In this document: positions 32,461 through 46,900 of the stretch, piece after piece
Layout of the letters: each line of letters begins with the position of its first letter
How positions within the stretch are numbered: the first letter of the stretch is position 1
Source of the DNA: Xiphias gladius
Taxonomy: Eukaryota > Chordata > Actinopteri > Istiophoriformes > Xiphiidae
DNA length: 64,000 nucleotides
Reading direction: 5' to 3'
Assembly (NCBI RefSeq): GCF_016859285.1
Contig: NC_053419.1
Span: 9,706,501 to 9,770,500, forward strand
Notes under the pieces: model-generated
Told to the model about the DNA's origin: nothing
Databases searched by the model: none
Seen by the model: the letters and a program-made list of their open reading frames with translations, nothing else
Program-made: the position numbers and the translations under genes

Positions 32461-34990
32461 CTATTTAGGCTGGAGTGACTTTAATGTGAGCCGGGGGTTC
32501 TTTACATCTACTGGGGACTCCAGCTCCTACAGGAGAAGATCAGAAATTTTCCCACTTAATATAAACAGAGCAGAAATAATTGTATATATTACCAACTAAA
32601 GAAAACATATTTCTGAAATGCCCCCAATTTAAATAAGAATTAGGAGAATTTTAAAATGTATTCATTAAAAAAATGCGTGGAAATCTTAATCTGGAATATT
32701 TATTCATGTAAAGTTGCATTTCGAGGAACTAAATTGTTGTCAGGGGTATAAATTACATTATATCCTGATAATCCTTTATTGTTCGTGAAGCACAGGAAAA
32801 TAATCTAATTTCACACTAAGGACAAGACCTAAGGGATGACTTATTTCATAAATTTACATTCAGCTGCCTTTTGGCCAGTTTTAAATGAAATTTTAAACCA
32901 AATTAAAGGAAGTTGCATATGACTAACTTAAATATCATCCTGTATATTTAAACTGGCCTAAAGGTTACTCAAAGAATCTGATTAGCAAGAAAGTCTGTTA
33001 GGATATTGTCAAACTACAACTTCCAGGATCAAGAATGAACATTTACACTCAAATCAAAAGTTGTATTTCAATCAAAAGAACCTAAATTTAATTAGGGGGG
33101 TGATTTGTCTTGATATTCATGACTGGATTTCATTCTGGTAACCAATACTTCAGGAGTACAATGTTTATTCAGTCTTCAAATTAACCAGCTGGTTTAGTAG
33201 GTAAATAAGCCACTTTCATGGTTCATATTGTTAAATTCAGGAAAATCTGTGCTCATTTAGTCAAATGTATCTACCTCAGAGTCAGAATCGTAGTGTTCAC
33301 GAGGCAGGCCCATGTTGGCCATCAGAGTTTCTTTCTCCGTGGATCTGCGCCTGACAGATGCCCAGGCTGTCCTGTTTAAACCAAGGTACACAAGTCAAAT
33401 ATTTATTTTAAACATAGGTCACCAAATTTTGCAGCACAAAATACTTCTGAAGTTGTGTAGAGGGTCCAAGAGTCTCTTTGGGTTTTTAATTCCAACCTAA
33501 CACTACAGCAACTGACTTCACTGTTTAGTTTTTCCTCTCTGGCTTGTAAAGTGTCCATCAATGATCTAGCTAGATGCTTTCTGGCCATTCATTTTCAAAG
33601 GAAATCCCTCTAGGCAGGGTGCAAAAGAAAACATTCTACCGTGGTCTTTACCTTTTAGCAAAAACAAAAGCAGCTGTCATCAGTGCAGCAATGAGGCAGA
33701 AGACACCCAGGATGACAGCCACATGGCTTCGTCCACCTTCTGTCTCTTGGCAAGACTCTCCCTTGTAACCAGCCACACACTGGCAGCGAGTGACTTTGCC
33801 CTCTGTGATGCACTTGCCATGACCATTGCAGTGTTGGAGGTCACAGGATGTCGAGTCTTTATTAACTGCAAGAACAGAGTCTTTTTGGGTGTTTGGGTCA
33901 GGGGAGGAGAAAGACTTGGGAAGATGGCCATCACTGGCTTTGGTTCCGACAGAGGCTGAGTTTGTGTTTGGACCTGAAGAGAAAGTCAATGTTGGCGATT
34001 ATGCACCTGGAAAAGGCCACATATTATTAAAAGTGTATTGCTTTTACTGGCTGAAATATTGTACCTGGGATATTAATTGTTCGCCAGTAAATAAATTCAA
34101 ATCTCCTGAAAACCTTGCTTCAAGTCTTAAGTATTTCTCTATAACATAAAATATTCATGACTACATAAACAACTAAGTTTGAGAAGAAAAAAAAAAAAAA
34201 AAAAAAAAAACCTTTAGGTATTAATGTTTTACTCTAAATCCTCAAAAGTTTTCAGGGCCTTTAACAATTTAGATTTCTCACAACCAGACATTCAGCAAAA
34301 AACAGATGTTGCTATATGCTGGGTGTTTAACTTATAGGTCAGAAAAATACAGTGTGCTGGGAACTATTTTAAGCTTTCATGCCTTTCAAGTACTTCATAT
34401 GATCATTTTTTTCTCCTCAATTATTGTACAGCTCTAACTCCAGTGGAGAACCTCATGTCAGATTTAAATTTATCTGAGTAGAGTTTGACAAAGAAGTTAT
34501 GTCTTAGATTAATTTCATTAAGTAGGTATTAAAATCACACACACTCACATTATTATTATTTGTCTATGATCTATGATAAATAAAGCTTTTTGTTAATTCA
34601 AGAAGAAATAATATTTAAAATCTGCAGGGGGTTGATGGGTTTACTGATTGATACCAGTAACTTGACCAGTGGCTGGTTCTTGGATTTTAGGTACTGAGTA
34701 CCACAGGTACCCTAATGTCCTTTTTCCGTTTCTTAATTTGGCTGAAAACTCACAGTCCTGCTCGTCAGACTGGTCCGGACAGTCCACATGTCTGTCACAG
34801 AACCTGATGCTGCTGATACACTTGCTTCCATCAAAGCAGGATTGTGCGCCAGCGGGGCAGTCAGGCAGGTGGGCACAGGAAGTGGCACCGACGCTGTAGA
34901 AGGCCCGCCCACATTTACATGTCCGACCTCCGGGATAGGGCAGACACAGATGGGCGCATTTGCCATTGTTGCTGGAGCAGCTATTCGTTC
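32461..34990 (-). CDS. lrp13: LRP exons 42-45: EGF, LDLa 28, linker, EGF, membrane span, cytoplasmic tail
   Basis: Exons: 34754-34990, 33652-33973, 33275-33371, 32461-32526. Exon 42 encodes an EGF ([12 protein letters not shown]) and an LDLa ([20 protein letters not shown]), ending inside the last Cys codon (T|GT). Exon 43 begins GT, restoring Cys, then a 45-residue Ser/Asp/Pro linker, an EGF ([12 protein letters not shown]) and the membrane span ([20 protein letters not shown]). Exons 44-45 give a tail of about 50 residues with [11 protein letters not shown], an acidic SDSEELES patch and a final SLQPK before TAG. There is no NPxY; EKETLM resembles an acidic dileucine-type sorting signal. Confidence 0.85.
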
Positions 34991-37900
34991 CTGGATGAGA
35001 TGGGTAAAATGCAAATAGTTGAAGAATCACAAAACCTTTATGTCTGTGAAGAAGTTAAAGGTCGATGCTTTTGATACATGAAATAAAAGAAAAAGGAGCA
35101 AAATAAGCATCTAAATTATTTAAGGTAAGTGCATGGGAAGATCGTTTAAATAATCTTTACTTATCATAATCAGCTGAAAAATTACCAATAATTACCAATT
35201 GGCCTCAAATATTCACTTTAACCTTCTAATTTGATAGAGCAATTGGGGCGGGGGGGGGCTTTCTTCTTTAAAGTACTTCACAGATTTCAGAGTGTCAACA
35301 GCATTTATCTTTCTATTTATTTTTAAATAGATTAAAAAGATTCATTAGCTTGTGTGGTTGCACACGTCCAGTCCCAGACTAAGAAGATGAGTCTGGTTAG
35401 TGTCCAAATAATGTGAAACAGAAGTGTGTCGACATCTGTCAACAGATAATTGTGTATTGTAAAAGAGGGCATTGGGCTTCTGTATGTGTGCAAATGAACA
35501 CTGACATATGTTCGAAGTGTTGCACAAAGACTTCATATTCACATGTCTGTATCTGTGCGCTTGGACACATTTACGTGTATTTGCTGTATTTCTGACATGA
35601 TTGGGTTTATCCAGCAAAGAGATCATTTACATATTTTCTGCAAATTTGTGAGGCTACTACCTGCGGTCTGCTACTCCACCTACTGAGAACTTGTTTAATC
35701 TATAAACAAAACACATTTTAGTCAAATGATACTTCTAAAAACAACACAATTTTTCACTTGAGCAAAGTGTCAGAGTTTTAGTATTTGAGTAAGATCCCCA
35801 GTGTTTCTTTGTCCATTGTTGTGTATAGCCACACTATGGCTTCAATTCTGGTTTAGCTGAAATTTTGATGGCAAAATCTGCTAACCGGCACTAAAGCATT
35901 TAAGAGAATATGAGTGGCGTTTTGTGTTGTTATGAAGCCACTTAGTTATTTCTAATAAGAGCATTATAATGTAAATTATTAGTATTAGCAATTTTAGCTC
36001 CTGTTGTAGACATCTTATGCCATAAGAGGGAACAAATATTTGGGTGCAAAACCCTCACCAAATATTTGCGCCTGCATACAGTATATTCATGTTGATTAAC
36101 ATGAAATAGACAGTTTTTGCATCGAAGCGCCACATTTGAAAATACTGCAAGAGTGTGCCACAGGTCAAGAGAATAAGCAAGAGGGAACAGTGTCCCGAGT
36201 GTGTGTTCCAGCTCCATTCATCATCGGTCTATCACACAGTAACAGGCTTCTGATCTCACAGCTTGCCAAGTCCCATCTCCCTGCAGGTTTCACACCACTC
36301 TGCCATCTAGTCAACCATTCAACTCAAACTGAGCCTAAGTTCAGCTGGATTTAGCCTAAAGCTGTTTCACTGATCTTTGTTGAACTTCTTCTGTTTGTTC
36401 AATAGTCTACGCTGAAAAATAAAGCCAGCCATGCTTTTGCTACTGGAGTGTCACTTATGTTTTTGTCTTCCTTTGCACGGTTTTATTTTGCTTAATGTTA
36501 TTTTAAACTATTGTGCCTGAAAGGTGTTATTTTCCTGTCTATCTGGTCCCATTGCAGGTATTTGCCTGACTCTGCATGCCTCCCCTATTGCAGATATAGC
36601 CTGATTACTGACCAAGCCAACTGATTTTTACTCAGCCTGCTTTGTCAGACCATTTGCAGTCAAGCTTCCTCTGTTGTCTGATCTGTTCAAATTATCAATG
36701 CTCGTATCTTATGAAGCACTTTGTGAATTTGCAACTTTTTTTTTTTTTTTTTAATTTTCAATAAAAACGACACACCCAGCAGATACCTACCAGACTGGCT
36801 GTTGTTGCTGTAAGCTCTGACTTCCACCACGCTGGTCTTTGTCTCAAACCACAGTTGTTTAGCCTGGAGCCCATCACTGAACCAGAGTTTGGTTACATCT
36901 ACAAAAAGAAGCAAAAATGTCAAGCATAAAAATAAAGTCCCTCAAACAACGACTCAATTCTCTACGTTGCAGAATTCAGAAGCTTCTGGGTAGAGTCGTC
37001 GTGAGGAAACATTTCACGGCTGTTCATCAGTAGGACTGAATATCAAGATCTGAAAGAGAGAAAGACAGGCCTGACGGAGAAGAGAAAAAGTATCGGTGAC
37101 TAGAAGTGGACGTTTAAAGATGTCCAACAGTACAGATTGCTAAGAATTAGCCTGCTGAATAATTCATTGTTACATTAGTCTGTGATGCCATCTGCTGCCT
37201 GAAGGGGAGAACGCCAAATGAAATGAAGGTGACAATTGTAATTCCACAAGAAGGACTGAACAGGGTATTGGATTGGAAGAGAAACAATACACCAAGCCCC
37301 AAGCAGCATCTCATTCGACAGAAGTCTTAAAAAAAAAAAAAAGAAAAAAAAAAAAAAAGACCCCATTAAAATAAAAAGTACGTTCAGCCTGACCTTTGTC
37401 CAGGGTGACCCAGAGGAGGATGTTCTCAGTATGTGTGAAGGAGATGAGCAGACCTGGCCCTGTTTTGTACTGTTTATAACCTGATCCATCCACTCCAATA
37501 GAGCTGATTACTCCCTCACCTGAGAAAAGAGAAATTAGACAGGTACACACAGACAAGCCAATAAAAATGTAACTCTTATTAGGTCATCAAGTACATGAGA
37601 TTTTGTACTCCTTACCCGTGTCAGCCCAGTAGATCATGGTTCCTTTATTGGAAAAGACCAGCGAGGTGAGGACGCTGGACTTCCGCCACAGCACTGCTTT
37701 GTTACGGCCATCCATCCATGCGCAGTTCACCTCTGTCTGGCTCTTCCCACCTGCCACGACTATTGCTGTGTAGCAAAGTCGTCCTGAGGGGGGATGCAGC
37801 GTGATGGATGTGGTGCCCTGAAAGGACAAACATAATTCATATTGTATTTAGCAGGGGGGGAAAAAAAAGAAAAGTTACGCTAGTAAAGGAGCTCAAAGAA

Positions 37901-40900
37901 AGGTCAGCGGTGGAAAAATAAGGAAATGATTTAAGTAGAGAAGTTTGCATTGAAATTTTTCTTCCCCACATACACACATTATTCTGCCTTGTTATACAAC
38001 AGATGTACTGCTTACTTTTGCTGACTTATTACATTAACAGAACACACAGGAAGCTCAGAGAAAATGTGTTTTGATGTTACACTCATCTTCATTCTAAATT
38101 CACTTACCATTTATAAAGGCTCCAGAGAAAGTCCAACCATGCCTGTCATACTTGGCTGTCTTTTGACAGACATCTTGTACCTGTCCTTCACATAAGTGCA
38201 CATTTTATTTTATTCATGAAGAATATCTGACTCCCACAACAAATATGTGCAGGATAGCACCAAATTAAAATTACTATGAAGTAACTGTGAGCTCATCTGT
38301 GGTAGTTGAAAGGAGGTGCTGAAATTGTGTGGCAGCGTACATGCAAACACATTTTAATTTGCCTGCAATTGTTCATGTCAAGACCTTAGGGAATAAAAAA
38401 AAATATCTTCAGCTGTTTCACAAATAATCTTAAATCTCACCTCAACAATGTTAACTTGTTGTCTTTGCCTATTTGTATTATGCAAAAATTATGTTAAACC
38501 TTCAAACATGAGATTTCCAATGCAGGAGGCCTTTGAATTGCACTGGATATTGTGATAATTTTATCAGGACATCACCAGGCCTGCCCATAGGAAAGTAAGG
38601 AAGAAACTGCAGCTGGGAGTCAAGATAAGCTAAAAAGAGCAGATGTGAGCAGTGCAGCAGAGTCTGCTTTACCTTCAGAGATCCCTGCAGCAGTGAGGTG
38701 GTGTAGCCATCATAGCGGGAGGTCACATGGACATCAGGCCTCTCGGTGCTGCTCCAGTAGAGGTTGGAGGTCACCCAGTCAACAGCCATAGCTGTGACCG
38801 AATCATCCTTGTAGGAGAGAGAAGTTTAGTTTCCAGAACTTGACTTGCACCAGGGGGTGACAATTTTTTCCAGCTACTGACTTGAAAGTGAAACTGATAG
38901 CCATGAACCACTTAAAAATGTATCTTGTCCGAGTTAAGTAGTGGATTATCAAGGTTTCTCTTTCAATATAGGATAAATACTCCTGAACCGATTTACACTG
39001 GATTGTTTTTCCTTACGTAAAAATAGAATTTAATACATTTAAAAAATAAAGCATGAAAATGTTTCAAAACAATCATACTAAGAAGACAATTATTAAAAGA
39101 CATCAGGAAATAAAATGTAGCATGTTAGGCTTATTTTATTAACTATAAACAATGCTATCACCTTATTTTACAACTGAGTTCCCCTAAAAATAAAAATGAA
39201 TGACAAAAAAGCCTGAACACGCAAAACTAATTATGGTCTTAAATGAATTTTTGCCATTTGTACCAAATGCCATTTCCTTGGAAAAGCTAATTAAACCTAC
39301 CTTCAGTTTTAGGATTTGTCCAGCAGGTGTCAGCCCCTGTCTCGACCTGGAGCTGCTCAGTTTCAGCACGTCCACAGATCCTTGTCCTGCATCAGCCACA
39401 TACAGGGAAAGGTCCTGGATGGACACATCTAGATCCAAGGCCTCAGTTACTCCGGGAAGGGCTAAAACTCGACCAGTTGGCATTTTTTTAAGAGCAACAC
39501 CATCTCGATACATGGAGTGCAAATAAATCTACAAGTAGTAGAGTGGTAAAAAAAAAAAAAAAAAAGGAAAAAAAAGAAAAAAAGAAGAGGAAACAAGTAA
39601 GAGGGAGACATGAGAACAGCGAAGGAGAAGTGAGCAAGTGTTATTAATGAAAAAGGCCTCCAATCAGAAAGAACTTTGGCAGGGATGAAGGCCTGCAGGC
39701 TCTCTGGTCTTGACACCATAATGACACAATTCACCTGATAGACTTGTATACGAGACAAAAGCAGGATGAAAGCCGACTCCATAGGCAGAGAGCAGGTGAT
39801 CTTGTCCTTCGAAAGCAGCAGCCCCTTTGGGCATCGACAAACCGCCGTAAGCCCCCTGACCACTGGAGCTCCTGGTGACCCTGGTGCTCCAAACCTGCCC
39901 CTCACCACTGGGGCCAGCAGGCAGAGATGGGAGCAGTGCAGCTGATCACAGGGGCTGGATACAGCTGGCTGGGAAAGGGCATGCATCAGCTGGGTAGAGG
40001 GGAAACATGCATATGAAGGTTAATAGCTGTGACTTGATCCTGCAGGCTCTCTGTTCAAAAATACTTTAGCTTTGAGTGTAAACACTCAGCAGAAAACTGA
40101 ATTAAAAACGTTTCCTGAAACCTTGCAACCTCTCAGAATTTCAGGGTTACTGCTAACATAACATGAATATGTTTAAATAATTCAAAGTTGTTTCGGAGTG
40201 ATTACCACACCAGTAGAAGCTAAATACTCACTTTCAGTCCAAAGGGCTGTCCCGGTCTCTTCAGAAGAACCTTCTGATCTTTTCCAGTGTTCTTATCAGC
40301 TGAGCGGATGGTTCTTCTCTTTGTGTCGGACCAGAAGACTCTGTCATTGAAGACCGCCACAGAGAAAGGGTTTGGAGTTTCGGCTAACTGGAGTATCTAG
40401 TGAGAGAAGGGCATCGCCATCATCATTTAATTATGCTGCTGGGAGACGAGCTGCAATGACACTATCTGAAATATCACTATATGCGATTCCCCACGGGTGA
40501 CTGTAAAACTTTGGAACCCACTTGCTTTGAGGTTCATCATTCAAATATATCTTTACCTTGATGTTGTCTCCGTCCAGAGAGGCTGAGCCGATGCAGCGCA
40601 GTTTCTCATCGGCCCAGTACACCCTGTTGTCCAGGAGGTCGTAGGCCAAACTCACAGGCCAGCTCAAGCTTCGGCTCACCACCACCTTCCTCTTTGAACC
40701 ATCCATGCCAGAGCGCTCGATCTGAGGGGTGCTGCCAATCTCAGACCACAGCATCAAACTGAAAATGTCCAATATGCAATTATGAAAGATCTAGTGTAGT
40801 AAAGATTTCTATATATTTTATATATAACTTGACTGAGCACCTTACCCCCTGTGGGGCAGCAAGACCAATGAGCTTGGCTGCTCCAGATCTTCACCCAGGA

Positions 40901-43900
40901 CCACAGTGTAGTCCTGAGATCTCACTGTAGCATCACTGAGCTTCACAGCCAGAATCTGGCCCACGAGTCCATCCACCCAGTAAAGGTTTTTACCGACCCA
41001 GTCCACGGCGATAAAATCTGACTTCACTCCTGTAATGGATTTCATTTGAATACTATAAAATCAGTTCATTGTCCAAACTCCTTAAATGAATTTTGTGGCT
41101 TTAATTCAATACATTCATTAGTCATTAGTTATCAGACCTTTTTCAAGCCAGACAATTTTAGCAGGATTAGCAAAGGTGAAACATATTTTGTTAACGATGA
41201 ATTAGGTCCTGCACGACACAAGGAACCTGGAACTAGCTCACCTGAATCAAATGCAGTTGTTTTGAATGTTATTACATTTGTGCTTTCCTTGACTATCACA
41301 TTTGAAAAGGTCTGCTGTTAAAAAGGATCTATTAAAATTTCTCACACAACAGTAGCGTTCCTGTGACGGCTGTACCTTTGATAAGTGTCCCTTTGTTATT
41401 TGAGTTTCGCATGTCGGCCCAGCGGATGCTCTGATAGTCGGGGCTCAGCCAGTAAACTCTATGTTGTGCCCAGTGGTAATCCAGTGAGAAGACCGGCCGA
41501 CTGGCAGAGTAAAGAAGGCGCAAGGTGCTGCTATGGACTCCCAGTAGTAACAGCTCTGACTGCACTGACGCCAGAAGCAAAGGCTCGTCTAGAGATGGAA
41601 ACATGACCAGAGTATGATAACAGCACCAAAACCAAGAGCAAAACCATCCAAAGGTTAAGTTGTCCTATTTTTAAAAAAATCTAATGAAAACTGTATTTTT
41701 AAACTAATCATATTTTGTTTGAAAGATTTTTTTAGGTGAGGACATGATTAAAAACCACCATAGAATTTTATTTCATTAGGCAAACTAAAATCAGGTTATT
41801 TTAATATGCTATGAAAATCAGAATCAGCTAGCATTGGCTTGAAATTAGCCTGAGACAGGTTTTCCATCATTGTCATTTCAATAGCTTTATTTTTGTTAAA
41901 GCAGTATTGATTTCATTGTGCATTTAAGGATGCTCCGACATTCTGCAAAAAAAAAGTAAGAGATTTACATGTCATGTTGTGAGAAAAACATCAAACCCAG
42001 AACATAATGCATTTGTCCCAACTGACAAATGCATTACCACTATTCCCACTACCACCAGTTACTTATCTGTAAGCTGATTTTTATACTGTATCGAGATTAA
42101 TGGAAACCAATTGCTATCTCGAAGTCATGAAATTAAACTTAAAAAAAAAAAAAAAAATGTATTCTATGCTGTGTAAAATAAGGAGTGTACTGTAATTTAT
42201 TCATAATGTGTAGTTAATGGGGTAAAATAATGCAAAAGCCACCATTATAGTTCTTAAATTACACTGGAACTTAATATTTCCTTCTATAAAAAAAAAAAAA
42301 AAACGATCTTTGTTTATGGAGCCTACAGTACCTTTCATCTTGCAGCTTTTGTTGTCAGGCTCAAGGTAGAAGCCAGGGTGGCAATGACATTCATAGGACC
42401 CACGTGTGTTGAGGCAGGTGTGTTTGCATACGGCATGGGGTGTTGCATTGCACTCGTCAATGTCCACACAGGACAAACCATTGTACTGTAGTGTGAAACC
42501 TGCAGCACAGGAACACCTCTACAAAAGTGAGGGAAAATTCATTTTCAAGCCAAGCAGGAATGAGGACGATGTACATCCATATGCAAAGGGTCAAAATGCT
42601 GTGTGCATATTTCTAGATTCTTCTCTAGTTGTGACAGTTCCATTCCATGAAAGCCTGCTGAGGTCTAGTCCTGTACAAAGCAATGCTTAAAACGTTGGGC
42701 AGAAAACAACCAGATATACATTTGCTGTGTACTGACCGGCCCGTTTGGAGTGCTGACACAGTGGTGGTCACACCGAGGAGCTGATGGGCTGGAGCAGTTG
42801 CGTTGAGCACATCCCACGCCCTCATCTGAGCTGTCGGCACAGTTGGTGAAGCTGTTACACACCAGGCCAGGATCCATACACTCACCACTGCCACACTGGT
42901 AAAGGTGAGAGGGGCATTTTCTTTGGCTGCCTGTGAAAGCAGAGGCATAGATTTGCTTCAGAAGTCCTCTACGGTGATTAATATATATTTTACTGTAATG
43001 GCAAGTATTTCCCACGTTTCCTTTCTCGCTCTTTTTTTTTTTTAAAACACTCAAACAAACAAAAGAACATATGCACCCAAATGATGTAGGACAACAAAAG
43101 TGTCTGAAGCAGAGAATGAACCCGTCTGGAGCCGAGCGGTGAATATCTGAGAATAAACATGCTCTCACATTTGTCTTCATCCACGCCATTGTGACAGTCC
43201 TTTTTCCCATCACACCTCCATGACAGAGGAATGCACTGACTGCTGTCTCCACACTGCCACTGGTATGCCCTGCACTTTGCAGGTGTTGTCTCACAGTTCT
43301 GGATACAAATGAAATGAATAAGATATATCTGATGCCTCTCAGCCCCACTGGTAAAGCATTCTCTTCATCCTCTCTTTTCACAAGCAAAGACTCAGTATGC
43401 ATCATCACATTATCTGTCCTTACCTTCTCATCCGACCCGTCTTTGCAGTCGTCCTCACCATCACATAGCCACTCTTTCTGCAAGCACTCGTGGCTGTGCG
43501 GGCATTGGAGTTGTGTCGGGCAGCGTGGGGGTCTTGTGCAGTACATCTCATCAGAGTGATCACTGCAATCAGCGTATCCATCACATCTCAGAGCCTCAGA
43601 CACACACTGACCGCTAGCACAGCGATACTGGTTAATCGCACAGGCCACCAAACCTGAAAAGAGGAAAACAAATATAGATATCACCTGATGACTGTAGACA
43701 TGGTTTCCATGTGTCTTGATCCAAGTTTCTGTACATATTAAAGTTGGAGGTTACCTACCACACCTTTCCTCATCTGACCCATCAACGCAGTCTCTCTCTC
43801 CATCACACAGGAAGGTCTCTGGTATACAGCGAGTGTTGTTATCACAGCGCTGATGGCAGCCCTCACTCAGTTTTGAACAGTCCATCTCATCAGATCGGTC

Positions 43901-46900
43901 CTGACAGTCGTACTGCCCGTCACACACCTGCTCTGGAGAGATGCACCTGTTCCCATGAGAACACTGGATCTCACCTGGGGAAGAGCAAAGAAACTTTTCA
44001 AATATTGTCCTAAAATGTAGATACAAAGCTGCCATTTTTCCAATTAATGATTATCCAGTTCATGAATTTTTTTTAAAAAAATTACTGTGTAAGCACTATT
44101 TTTTTTTCCTACCAGCTCCAAAACAAACCTGCTTTGCATCGAGCAGCACACCCCTCTTCGTCGGATCCATCCTGGCAGTCCTTCTCACCATCACACACAT
44201 GGCTGTACATAACACAATCCAGACCGTCTTTACATGGCTTGAAACCTTTGCGGCACCTCAGAGGGGCTGATCTGGCATTGAGATCACTGATGGAGGCTTG
44301 GCAGAGAGAAAATGATAAATTTAATGGGTTATTAAAACAATTAGATTAGATTATGAGTGCTGAGAGAGAAAATGATCTAATACAAATTATGTGTACTTCG
44401 TAGGTGAGAATAATCGTGTGGTTAGGTTGGACTTTTTGCTATTTTGTAACTAAATGGTTGGTAATGTGTAGCTAGGTAGTTGCTATGATGGCTGTTAGGG
44501 TGTTGATAGACTAGTTGATAGTTTACATGTGTTTGTGGTTGGTTGTTAGAGTGTTAACTAGGTGGGGACTGTGGCATTTGGATTGTTTGGCAAGGTGTTC
44601 TGTAGCTAGATGGTTTTTAATGGTATTCTGGGCCGTTACTAGGGCATTGAGGGTTTGCTATGGTGTATAATTTGGTTGTCATGGGAACTCTAGGTGGTTG
44701 GTAGGTAGAAGTGTGTAGTTACTACGGGTTTGCTATGTTTGTTCAATTGCAATAACTACACCTGTGATGGATAAATAAAATGTTTTTGCTATTTATTGAC
44801 TGCTTTTACACGTTATTGTTGTACTGTATTTTTCTTGTTTTCTTACAGGGAGCGGTAGGATCTGCTGATTGACACCGCTTCTCATCTGAGCTGTCGGGAC
44901 AGTGAGCACGACCATCGCACACTTCTATCCTGGGGATGCACTTTCTCCGGTCGCTGCACAAGAAGTCATCTGATGTTCAGGGAGAAATTAGTCAATATGA
45001 GGAGTTAATAGAGCATTACAGGTATTGTGAAAATATTGCAGCTAACCTGAATTCCAAGGATTTCATCAAGCTTCATCAAAATTCTCCCACAACAAGTCCA
45101 TGCCATCATCAGGTTGCTGGTAGGTAGAGTGCAGCTACTTTTGCATCGAGATAATTGCTGGACTCAGACTTACCTGGGTTTTTACATTGGACAACGCAGC
45201 CATTTTCATCAAATCCATTCGGGCAATCTCTTTGTCCATCACACAGCTGATTTTGAGAGATACACAGAGATGAACCTGGGCAGAGAACTGAAGGAGCAAT
45301 GCAAGCTGAAGTGGAAGTAAGGACAGTAGGCTCAGCTGCTGTTGCAGCAGTAGTAGGGTCTGGAGGGGAGAAAACTAAGTGTTAAATTGATGAAAACGTC
45401 TCTCAGGTTACAGCACTTACTGGCAGGATTGACTGCCTGGTAGCTATCGTCTGTTTCTCTTCATCCATTACACACAAGCTTTCAAATGTCCAGGGGTGGT
45501 AGAAGTTAAGCAAGCACATTAGTCTATCAGTGATGAAGCAACACTGGAAAAATTATTCGTGAGGACTTACCGCAGCCCACCTCATCCGTGCCATCCAGGC
45601 AGTCTCTCTCTCCATCACACAGGAATTTCTTTGGGATGCAGCGCTTGCCGTCAGCACAACGATACTCGCAGCTTCTGGTTTTTTCCCAGCAGTTCAGTTC
45701 ATCCGACTGGTCCCGACACTGTGACTTCCCGTCACACACCTGAGCCGCAGAGATGCACATCTTCCCATGGGAGCACTGAAACTCACCTACGGTTGAGTAC
45801 AACTAACAGGTATGACTACTTGGATCAAACAGAGTTACAGCTAATCCTCTCTAGTAGTACTCATTTACAGTACAGTGTGTTCAGAAAATCTGTTTCTGTC
45901 TTCTGTTTCATTTCTTAATGTGCATTATGATTTTAGTGATTAGATTAGTGATGTAGTGATTGAAGTTGAGTGAACTTTGTTGACCTGATAAAACAGTGTT
46001 TTCCTCAGTGTCAAAATGAAAAGTGAAACAACCTTGTTTGCAGGTTTCTGGGCATCCCTGTTCATCAGATCCGTCCCTACAGTCCTTCTCTCCGTCACAT
46101 ACGTGGCTGTATAAAACACACTCTGTGTCGTCATTACATGGCCTTGCACCCATACGGCACTTCAAGACATTAGTCCGAGATGCAGGAGTAGCAACACTCG
46201 GACAGTCAACCTCATCTGAGCCATCGTGGCAATGAGAGCGACCGTCACAAAGCAGACTCTTAGAGATGCAGCTCCGACGGTCTTTGCAGAGAAACTCAGC
46301 TGAGGAAGAAAGTGTATAACATATCAAACATAATACAAAAGCCACAATAACTAAAATATAACTCCACTTTTCCAGTGCGTTGAGATCACAGAAAAACTGT
46401 CTCAATCAGACCATAACCTGATAACTTACTCTTATAGGGGCATCTTTTCATACAGTTCTCATCAGATCCATCAGGACAGTCTCTCTTTCCATCACATAAC
46501 TGTTTTGGGTTGATGCATACAGATGAATGTGGACACAGAACTGAAGGAATGGTACAGGGTGGCTTGGTGGGAGGCTCGGGAAATGGTTCGATGGGTTCAA
46601 GGGATTTATTCAAGATGAGATTTTCTGCATTAGTGGCAATCTCTGCAGCATCTAAAAATTGATTAACATATGAGTCAATTGAAGTTACATTTTAAAACAA
46701 TATATCATTGCCATACTATTACATTGGTACAGTATAATTACCTTAAAAACAATCCTAAGTTCCAAAATTTCTAGTAGTCTCCATCATAGGTCACTGGAAT
46801 TTCTCAATTTTGATTCTTTGCGATGGTCTTGGTTATTTACTAACCTCTCACTAATGTCTCAAATTAAATGTGAAAATGACTGACATGAACAATTTCGCAT

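Noticed and set aside
39880..39945. A 50-base intron inside LRP exon 36 (GTGAGG...GTCAG)
   Set aside because: It is too short for a vertebrate intron, has no pyrimidine tract, and removing 50 bases would break the frame.
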